Position numbers and translations under genes: made by a program
Shown here: positions 61,701-64,000 of the stretch, piece by piece
How the letters are laid out: each line of letters starts with the position of its first letter
Numbering within the stretch: position 1 is the stretch's first letter
The notes under the pieces: generated by a model
What the model was told of the DNA's origin: nothing
Database searches by the model: none
The model's input: the letters and a program-made list of their open reading frames with translations, nothing else
Source of the DNA: Tubulanus polymorphus
Lineage: Eukaryota; Nemertea; Palaeonemertea; Tubulaniformes; Tubulanidae
NCBI RefSeq assembly: GCF_964204645.1
Contig: NC_134026.1
Location: forward strand, 23,082,650-23,146,649
Length of the DNA stretch: 64,000 nt
Direction: 5' to 3'

Positions 61701-64000
61701 CATGACCCTTCAACTGGTGATCGTCTAAGTCTTCCTGAAGCCATCCAGCGTGGAGTCATTGATCCTAACACTGGTATTTATTGTGATCGGAAGACTGGTG
61801 AAAAAATAAAGATGGATGAAGCAATGAAACGGGGCTACATTGATGCAAATTTAGGTGGAAAACTGCTGAGCGATTCTGGTTTACATGACACTCGTGGACA
61901 ACCGGTATCAGTCATTGGTGCTATAACAAAAGGTTACCTTGATCCTGAAACCGGAAGAATCTCGGACCCAGAAACTGGCCGTGCAATGACATTGCAAGAT
62001 GCAGCTTCACTGAACTATATTAGTAGTGAAAAAGCTCAAATGATGATGGAAGTAACCAGTCCCATGATGGCAACTACAACAATAACTAGTAAAGTAGAAC
62101 CAGCTGAAAGGGCATTAGAAATAGGTACCGTAGATATTCATGGATCGCAAACATCAAAAGCACATGCACCAAACACTCTCACATTCCCGGAAGCTCAGAA
62201 ACTTGGACTAATCGATTCACGTTCAGGCACATTCCTAGATACCAAAAGTGGTACATTATTACCTGTTGAAAAGGCCATCAGCCAAGGCCTAGTCACACCA
62301 GAATGGGTAGGAAAACCTAGAATGGAAGACCATCCTGAAGAAATGCAACCTCCACCATCATTCCGTCATGTGAAACCAGGTGAAAGAGTTACAGTAGAAC
62401 GGAAACTTTCTGAAAGTCAACAAATAACACTTGCCCATGCCATAGACCAAGGTCTTTTAAGTCAAACAACTGGTTTTTATCGAGATCCAAATACTGGTGT
62501 TAGAATGCCCCTTGAACAAGCTATTTCTCGTGGATTAATCAATCCAGAATCTGCTTCATTCACTGATCCACAAACTGGCGATACAGTTGACCTCCAGGAA
62601 GCAATTGAGAGAGGACTGCTAGGAGCAACTGGACAAGTTCCATCTCCCGATAGAGCTACGCGGACTTCACTCAAGGAAGCTCTGGAGACAGGAGTTCTTA
62701 AGACATATGCACCCGGAGAAGGTCCATCACTACGCAAACCACCACCAGTACCACTAAAGCCAACTCGCACGGTTATATTTGAACAAAAACATCTTGATGT
62801 TCAAGCATATAGAGATCCAGCAACAGGTAAAGAGTTAACTGTTGAGGAAGCTGAATCTAAGGGTCTTATTGATACAAAATCAGGCACTTGTGTGGATCCA
62901 CACACTGGTGAAACAATTCCAATAAGTGAAGGAGTAAGAAGAGGTTTAATTAAGGCACAAGAGGTCTCTTCTGTATCAAAAGTAGCCACAGTTAATGAAT
63001 CGAAAGCCTTTACCATCACTGGTGCTATTGATCCCCAAACTGGTGAAGAGTTGAATGTTAGTGAAGCTGTGAAGGCAGGAATAATTGACCAAAAATCAGG
63101 CTCATATGTCACCCATGATAGTCTTGGTAAAAAGGTACATATACCTTTAGAGGAAGCAATAAGGCAGGAATTAGTCATCACAAAAGTTGCCCCAGAACCG
63201 CCTACAGAAGGCGAAACAAAGACACTGAAAATTGAATCTGTGATAGATCCAAAAAGTGGTCAAGAACTATCCATCAATGAGGCAATAAACCGTGGTATTA
63301 TTGATCACAAAACTGGATCCTACATTGATCAGAATACGGGAAAGAAAATTCCGATATCAGAGGCCGTGAGTAAAGGGTTAGTAAAAGGTGAAGTAACAAC
63401 TCCTAAACCACTTCCAAAAGGGGTTTTATCACAGAGTGAAATAAAGGTTATTGCTAAATCTGTTATAGATCCTAAAACAGGAAATGAAGTTCCAATTTCT
63501 GAGGCAGTTGCCAAAGGTTGGATCGATGCAACTACAGGGGTTTACACTAACCCTATCTCAGGGGAACAGATGGCTTTGAAAGAAGCAATTGACAAAGGCC
63601 TTGTTAAATCATCTGAAAGCAGTGATGGACTGACAAAAACATTAAGTATCAAGACTGTAGTTGACCCAAAAACTGGGTATGATGTTAACATAACTGATGC
63701 GATCAAGAAAGGAATCATTGATCCAAAATCTGGCACATATAATGATACAGTTAGTGGGGAAAGTATACCTATATCTGACGCTGTAAGTAAAGGGATTGTG
63801 AAAGCAGAATTTGCGGCTCCTAAACCTCTACCTCCCGGCGTTTCATCGGAAAGTGATTTGACTGCTTCAAAAGAAGTGAAATTAGCTGTCAAGTCAGTCA
63901 TTGATCCACGGTCTGGAAATGAAATTCCTGTTGATGATGCAATTGCTGAAGGTCTCGTTGACCTGACATCTGGACTTTTTATCAATCCGTCGAGTGGAGA
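28586..64000 (+). CDS. MACF1: Spectraplakin (MACF1/dystonin/Shot family), 5' part, continues past window
   Basis: Spectraplakins are giant cytoskeletal linkers joining F-actin, microtubules and intermediate filaments or junctions. Coding exons in order: 28586-28712, 32209-32270, 40643-40732, 41171-41248, 42310-42402, 47690-47856, 49827-49942, 50040-50146, 50420-50539, 52441-52536, 52822-52949, 53029-53286, 53443-53647, 53738-53866, 53946-54023, 54099-54260, 55995-56099, 56187-56405, 56483-56629, 56715-56869, 56975-57270, 57662-57816, 57897-58057, 58137-58275, 58594-58784, 58866-59031, 59716-60018, 60105-64000. All phases join, giving 2,649 codons in the window. Domains: CH1 (about residues 47-150), CH2 (151-270), plakin domain with SH3 (281-1351), Ser/Pro linker, then plakin repeats from about 1547. 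The spectrin-repeat rod, EF hands and GAR domain expected of the family would lie to the right. Alternative first exons are listed separately. The symbol denotes the family ortholog; invertebrates usually have one such gene serving for both MACF1 and DST. Confidence 0.94.
28713..30045 (+). other. MACF1: Intron after first exon 1a, up to first exon 1b
   Basis: I see no gene or repeat in this 1.3-kb stretch. Its right part is presumably the promoter and 5' UTR of first exon 1b. Confidence 0.6.
30046..30130 (+). CDS. MACF1: Spectraplakin alternative first exon 1b
   Basis: An ATG opens a 28-codon leader ([13 protein letters not shown]...RRRDT) that ends in phase 1 at CTG|GTAAGT. That is the same phase as exon 1a, so it joins exon 2 as ...RRRDT-DERD. 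No acceptor was assigned upstream. Spectraplakins characteristically use several promoters with interchangeable first exons before CH1. This leader is acidic then Arg-rich and resembles no specific isoform I can name. Confidence 0.7.
32209..32270 (+). CDS. MACF1: Spectraplakin exon 2: start of CH1
   Basis: This exon encodes (D)[20 protein letters not shown], the canonical opening of the spectraplakin CH1 domain. The acceptor is TTTGTAG|ATGAAA and the donor AAG|GTGAGT; phase 1 to 0. Confidence 0.95.
32271..40642 (+). other. MACF1: Spectraplakin intron 2 (8.4 kb)
   Basis: This is the longest intron in the window. It contains the foldback element at 32418-32700. The rest is AT-rich and CpG-poor with only domain-free ORFs. 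A GC-rich patch near 35940-36010 contains a tRNA-like B box without the rest of a tRNA. Further alternative first exons could hide here; none was supportable. Confidence 0.8.
32418..32700. mobile_element. Foldback/MITE-like element with GGTAAAAATCCCCC ends
   Basis: The left end has GGTAAAAATCCCCCC and GGTAAAATCCCCCC units; the right end has several inverted copies (GGGGGGATTTTTACC) in tandem and ends GGATTTTTACC at 32700. The inverted multi-unit ends around an AT-rich core resemble a foldback or MITE element. No clear target-site duplication was found and no coding capacity is present. Confidence 0.6.
40643..40732 (+). CDS. MACF1: Spectraplakin exon 3: CH1 core
   Basis: This exon encodes 30 codons in phase 0, [20 protein letters not shown] and [15 protein letters not shown] and LLEVLSG are the signature CH1 segments involved in the actin-binding surface. 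The donor ATTG|GTAAGC lies 7 bases before a transposon-like insertion. Confidence 0.95.
40745..41010. mobile_element. hAT-like MITE with 5-bp target duplication
   Basis: The element begins CAGGGCCGTCGGAAC and ends with the imperfect inverse GTTCTGATGGCTCTG-like sequence (reverse complement of the right end: CAGAGCCATCAGAAG, 11 of 15 matching). ACCTC flanks both sides (40740-40744 and 41011-41015) as a target duplication. At 266 bp, non-coding and with CAG termini it looks like a non-autonomous hAT-type DNA transposon (5-bp duplications occur in some hAT groups). It sits in intron 3, directly after the splice donor. Confidence 0.6.
41171..41248 (+). CDS. MACF1: Spectraplakin exon 4: CH1, third part
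   Basis: This exon encodes [20 protein letters not shown] and FLRYRG, 26 codons in phase 0. RMRFH-LQNVQIALD is a hallmark of spectrin-family CH1 domains. The donor GGG|GTTTGT is weak, and the next codons would run into unrelated sequence. Confidence 0.93.
42310..42402 (+). CDS. MACF1: Spectraplakin exon 5: CH1 end
   Basis: This exon encodes 31 codons, [20 protein letters not shown] then [11 protein letters not shown], in phase 0. The [21 protein letters not shown] stretch closes CH1 in all spectraplakins. The donor is CAG|GTAAAA. Confidence 0.96.
42403..43528 (+). other. MACF1: Spectraplakin intron 5, first part
   Basis: This AT-rich intron stretch lies upstream of candidate exon 1c. I see nothing gene-like or repeated in it. 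Confidence 0.6.
43529..43789 (+). CDS. MACF1: Candidate alternative first exon 1c (CH2-only isoform)
   Basis: An ATG-started 87-codon frame ends in phase 0 at the strong donor TATGAG|GTAAGA. The next downstream phase-0 acceptor that fits is CH2 exon 6 at 47690, so the transcript would lack CH1. The encoded leader is Arg/Ser-rich, then acidic, then has a cysteine pair and Lys-rich end ([12 protein letters not shown]). It contains KQVRF, which fits the RVxF docking motif for protein phosphatase 1. No transcript evidence is visible; the reading frame, the donor and the position are the support. Confidence 0.55.
43790..46130 (+). other. MACF1: Spectraplakin intron 5, middle part
   Basis: This AT-rich stretch lies between the two candidate internal first exons. 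It holds only domain-free ORFs; no repeat was recognised. Confidence 0.6.
46131..46140 (+). promoter_or_regulatory. MACF1: TATA box of internal promoter for exon 1d
   Basis: TCTATATAAG matches the TATA consensus and lies 77 bases before the ATG of exon 1d, leaving room for a start site about 30 bases downstream and a short 5' UTR. A second, weaker TATATATAGG lies at 46074-46083. Confidence 0.5.
46217..46696 (+). CDS. MACF1: Alternative first exon 1d: Cys-rich leader, CH2-only isoform
   Basis: An ATG opens 160 codons ending in phase 0 at TCTGAG|GTGAGT, which joins CH2 exon 6 (47690) in frame as ...YSE-ISDVVV. The leader starts [15 protein letters not shown], a cysteine cluster next to basic residues that is typical of palmitoylated membrane anchors. 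A strongly basic Lys run follows (about residues 25-45), then an acidic Ser/Asp-rich tail. Dystonin and Shot are known to have isoforms with lipidated or unique leaders that lack CH1 (recalled); this exon fits that design. Glycine is absent at position 2, so N-myristoylation is not expected. Opposing view: it could be a separate small gene, but the perfect-phase donor argues for splicing. Confidence 0.75.
46697..47689 (+). other. MACF1: Spectraplakin intron before CH2
   Basis: This AT-rich intron sequence contains no recognised element. Confidence 0.75.
47690..47856 (+). CDS. MACF1: Spectraplakin exon 6: CH2, first part
   Basis: This exon encodes ISDVVV...[18 protein letters not shown] then [20 protein letters not shown] and IHRHR. 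The LLLW and F..SWRDG.AF..IIH motifs define the second CH domain. Phase 0 to 2, acceptor TTTCAG|ATC, donor AG|GTAAGA. It is the common entry point for exons 5, 1c and 1d. Confidence 0.96.
47857..49826 (+). other. MACF1: Spectraplakin intron 6
   Basis: This is a 2.0-kb AT-rich intron with domain-free ORFs only. Confidence 0.8.
49827..49942 (+). CDS. MACF1: Spectraplakin exon 7: CH2, second part
   Basis: This exon completes the split Arg codon and encodes PDLVDFRTV...[20 protein letters not shown], ending EAE plus one base (GAAG|GTATGT). RPDL.D and N...AF..AE..LG..RLL are conserved CH2 helices. Confidence 0.95.
50040..50146 (+). CDS. MACF1: Spectraplakin exon 8: CH2 end
   Basis: This exon encodes [20 protein letters not shown] and DVFPAVP..., the invariant end of CH2 (DV..PDEKS..TYVSS.YD.FP). 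It finishes in phase 0 with GATAAC|GTAAGT. Confidence 0.96.
50420..50539 (+). CDS. MACF1: Spectraplakin exon 9: start of plakin domain
   Basis: This exon encodes 40 codons beginning [20 protein letters not shown]. The W.EY...V...L.W(I/V)R/K pattern and D-NFPN-L-EL opens the plakin domain (first spectrin-type helices). Phase 0 at both ends. Confidence 0.93.
50540..52440 (+). other. MACF1: Spectraplakin intron 9
   Basis: This 1.9-kb AT-rich intron shows no recognised element. Confidence 0.8.
52441..52536 (+). CDS. MACF1: Spectraplakin exon 10: plakin domain
   Basis: This exon encodes 32 codons, [15 protein letters not shown]...ELFHELQ, in phase 0. It corresponds to the LY..F..F...E.P linker between the first plakin-domain helices. 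Confidence 0.92.
52822..52949 (+). CDS. MACF1: Spectraplakin exon 11: plakin domain
   Basis: This exon encodes [20 protein letters not shown] and a following helix ending in AEIAK. Phase 0 to 2 with the donor AA|GTAGGC. It matches the LP.GY.P.D.E..W region of spectraplakins loosely. Confidence 0.9.
53029..53286 (+). CDS. MACF1: Spectraplakin exon 12: plakin domain spectrin-type helices
   Basis: The exon encodes [16 protein letters not shown]... and continues through two long heptad-rich helices to YQR. LERLQ..A..... D......L..... matches the LERLE.L..IA repeat of MACF1. Phase 2 at both ends. Confidence 0.93.
53443..53647 (+). CDS. MACF1: Spectraplakin exon 13: plakin domain
   Basis: This exon encodes [20 protein letters not shown], then an Arg/Thr/Val-rich segment ([20 protein letters not shown]) and [15 protein letters not shown]. 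The acceptor must be at 53441-53442; the AG two bases later would cause an immediate stop. Confidence 0.93.
53738..53866 (+). CDS. MACF1: Spectraplakin exon 14: plakin domain
   Basis: This exon encodes 43 codons with [20 protein letters not shown], the W.-D-PSV...LE.H..IH signature of a spectrin repeat in plakins. Phase 0 at both ends. Confidence 0.94.
53946..54023 (+). CDS. MACF1: Spectraplakin exon 15: plakin domain
   Basis: This exon encodes [20 protein letters not shown] and SYAHLM, 26 codons, phase 0. The Y...L.KLE..Y..L pattern fits the helix following exon 14. Confidence 0.92.
54099..54260 (+). CDS. MACF1: Spectraplakin exon 16: plakin domain
   Basis: This exon encodes 54 codons including [20 protein letters not shown] and a following D-W segment. 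ATKEL-WLN-KEE-E...DW is one of the most conserved plakin-domain motifs. Confidence 0.95.
54261..55994 (+). other. MACF1: Spectraplakin intron 16
   Basis: This 1.7-kb intron contains the small terminal-inverted-repeat element at 55671-55792 and is otherwise AT-rich without recognised features. Confidence 0.8.
55671..55792. mobile_element. Small GATCCAG-ended inverted-repeat element
   Basis: The left end reads CAGATCCAGGGG and the reverse complement of the right end reads CAGAGGTGGATCCAGAGG. GATCCAG-GG termini are typical of hAT-derived MITEs in invertebrates (recalled). The element is about 120 bp and non-coding; no clean target duplication was identified, so the exact ends are uncertain. Confidence 0.45.
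55995..56099 (+). CDS. MACF1: Spectraplakin exon 17: plakin domain
   Basis: This exon encodes [20 protein letters not shown] and ends [10 protein letters not shown], matching the L......LENHPA..TIE segment of MACF1. 35 codons, phase 0. Confidence 0.94.
56187..56405 (+). CDS. MACF1: Spectraplakin exon 18: plakin domain
   Basis: This exon encodes 73 codons beginning [20 protein letters not shown] and continuing [41 protein letters not shown] is nearly invariant among spectraplakins and anchors the assignment. Confidence 0.96.
56483..56629 (+). CDS. MACF1: Spectraplakin exon 19: linker into SH3
   Basis: This exon encodes 49 codons ending ...[16 protein letters not shown]. The P(I/V)K..CSYKQ... 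start corresponds to the first strand of the SH3 domain (AVCDYRQIEI in MACF1). Phase 0. Confidence 0.92.
56715..56869 (+). CDS. MACF1: Spectraplakin exon 20: SH3 domain
   Basis: This exon encodes [20 protein letters not shown] and then [28 protein letters not shown]...KW....G....VP-VC--IPPPN is the plakin SH3 core; its peptide groove is atypical in plakins. Phase 0 to 2. Confidence 0.95.
56975..57270 (+). CDS. MACF1: Spectraplakin exon 21: plakin domain after SH3
   Basis: This exon encodes 98 codons starting [22 protein letters not shown]......K....W.........W.L..F....P.....I...L matches the helices following the SH3. The phase-1 end at GAAG|GTTAGT joins exon 22 as a Glu codon. Confidence 0.93.
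57662..57816 (+). CDS. MACF1: Spectraplakin exon 22: plakin domain helix
   Basis: This exon encodes a Gln/Lys-rich amphipathic helix ([20 protein letters not shown]) and ends VQAHK. Phase 1 to 0. It fits the acidic-to-basic coiled segment after the SH3 helices. Confidence 0.9.
57897..58057 (+). CDS. MACF1: Spectraplakin exon 23: plakin domain
   Basis: This exon encodes [20 protein letters not shown] and a second helix with W..LW..S..YVER. The donor AG|GTTGGA is weak but required by phase: it ends in phase 2 and exon 24 supplies the third base of the Arg codon. Reading through hits a stop after 17 further residues. Confidence 0.88.
58137..58275 (+). CDS. MACF1: Spectraplakin exon 24: plakin domain
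   Basis: This exon encodes [20 protein letters not shown] then [11 protein letters not shown]...EYQ. YE..L..EE......... matches the MACF1 segment here. The donor CAG|GTACCA is non-optimal. Confidence 0.9.
58594..58784 (+). CDS. MACF1: Spectraplakin exon 25: plakin domain
   Basis: This exon encodes [20 protein letters not shown], then [20 protein letters not shown] and NQIADR. The RW..I..QI..R end is the classic closing of a spectrin-type repeat. Phase 0 to 2. Confidence 0.93.
58866..59031 (+). CDS. MACF1: Spectraplakin exon 26: plakin domain
   Basis: This exon encodes [20 protein letters not shown] then E.HW and a Pro/Ser-rich segment [16 protein letters not shown]. It matches the LL.DY......W......Q region of MACF1. 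Phase 2 to 0. Confidence 0.91.
59032..59715 (+). other. MACF1: Spectraplakin intron 26
   Basis: This 684-bp AT-rich intron holds no recognised element. Confidence 0.8.
59716..60018 (+). CDS. MACF1: Spectraplakin exon 27: end of plakin domain
   Basis: This exon encodes 101 codons starting [20 protein letters not shown]. The block [20 protein letters not shown] followed by [15 protein letters not shown] corresponds to KRRR..S......EFMDLRTRYTAL in MACF1, which ends the plakin domain. The donor is CAG|GTTAGC. Confidence 0.94.
60105..64000 (+). CDS. MACF1: Spectraplakin exon 28: giant plakin-repeat exon (open at right edge)
   Basis: The frame is open from the acceptor TTTCCAG|CTACCA to the window end, 1,298 codons. 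The first about 195 codons (to 60688) form a Ser/Pro/Thr-rich linker. From about 60690 there follow about 33 copies of the plakin-repeat helix motif (L.EAI..GLID), spaced about 33 residues, with strands of the D..TG form between. Plakin repeats bind intermediate filaments in vertebrate plakins; in flies and worms a comparable large exon is used in junctional isoforms (Shot and VAB-10A, recalled). In vertebrate MACF1b such an exon also lies between plakin domain and spectrin rod. No intron-like interruption is seen. Whether the exon is constitutive or alternative cannot be told here. Confidence 0.95.
60690..62760 (+). repeat. MACF1: Classical plakin-repeat array (protein level)
   Basis: About 22 degenerate L.EAI..G(L/Y)ID motifs occur, including [24 protein letters not shown] and [12 protein letters not shown], spaced by one to two strand segments (D..TG). 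Some copies have lost the Glu-Ala pair. Between copies 3-5 and 16-17 short Ser/Thr-rich linkers interrupt the array (about 61010-61080 and 62040-62180). Confidence 0.85.
62814..64000 (+). repeat. MACF1: Regular higher-order plakin-repeat array
   Basis: Six units begin with DP.(T/S)G at 62814, 63030, 63246, 63468, 63663 and 63903, spaced 216, 216, 222, 195 and 240 bases. Each unit holds two helix motifs, the second ending KGLVK-like, then a variable linker of about 15-30 residues. The linkers at 63402 and 63819 are related (PKPLPKG and PKPLPPG) and lie 417 bases (139 residues) apart. The array reaches the right edge. Confidence 0.8.

Noticed and set aside
62477-63985. Long antisense ORFs (97-147 codons) across the plakin-repeat exon
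   Set aside because: Antisense frames stay open because of the periodic codon pattern of the repeats; the sense frame has clear plakin-repeat homology.
1-64000. Bacterial-type operons, CRISPR arrays, phage or integrated virus genes
   Set aside because: No direct-repeat/spacer arrays, ribosome-binding-site ORF trains or reverse transcriptase, integrase or capsid-like frames were seen; the coding content is intron-rich animal sequence.

Overview
This window is animal (invertebrate bilaterian) nuclear DNA. It is AT-rich and intron-rich, has GT-AG introns of roughly 80 bp to 8 kb, and carries two recognisable metazoan genes that lie head to head. Nothing in it points to bacteria, phage or an organelle. 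The exact phylum cannot be read from the sequence. Gene content and intron density fit a lophotrochozoan or an invertebrate deuterostome better than a fly or nematode (inference).

Bases 1 to about 18,780 form a gene-free flank. Only short, unrelated ORFs occur there, with a GATGAC microsatellite, a small GC hairpin and TG/AT runs. CpG is dense in this flank and drops sharply inside the genes.

Bases 19,633-26,615 on the minus strand hold a complete seven-exon nucleoredoxin (NXN) gene, 422 codons. The splice phases join exactly. It has two thioredoxin-like domains with WCAPC and WCPPC active-site motifs and a third, motif-free C-terminal domain.

A 1.9-2.0 kb spacer (26,616-28,585) separates the NXN start from the start of a very large spectraplakin gene (MACF1/dystonin/Shot family) on the plus strand, which runs off the right edge. 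I could place 28 exons in phase plus three further alternative first exons. The 5' end has two first exons (28,586 and 30,046) that feed a complete CH1-CH2 actin-binding domain. Two more (43,529 and 46,217) lie downstream of CH1 and can only splice in frame to CH2, which predicts half-ABD isoforms. Exons 9-27 encode the plakin domain (spectrin-type helices with an embedded SH3). Exon 28 is a giant exon open from 60,105 to the window end (1,298 codons so far). It encodes a Ser/Pro-rich linker and then about 33 plakin-repeat helix motifs. The last 1.2 kb form a regular higher-order array of 65-80 residue units.

The introns hold small non-autonomous transposon-like elements: a hAT-like MITE with a 5-bp target duplication right beside a CH1 splice donor, a foldback element built from GGTAAAAATCCCCC units, and a second GGATCC-type terminal-inverted-repeat element. 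There is also a telomere-like degenerate repeat in NXN intron 1. No wholly new gene system is evident. The most informative points are the alternative 5' ends of the spectraplakin, the plakin-repeat array, the CpG mosaic and the two active-site motifs of NXN.
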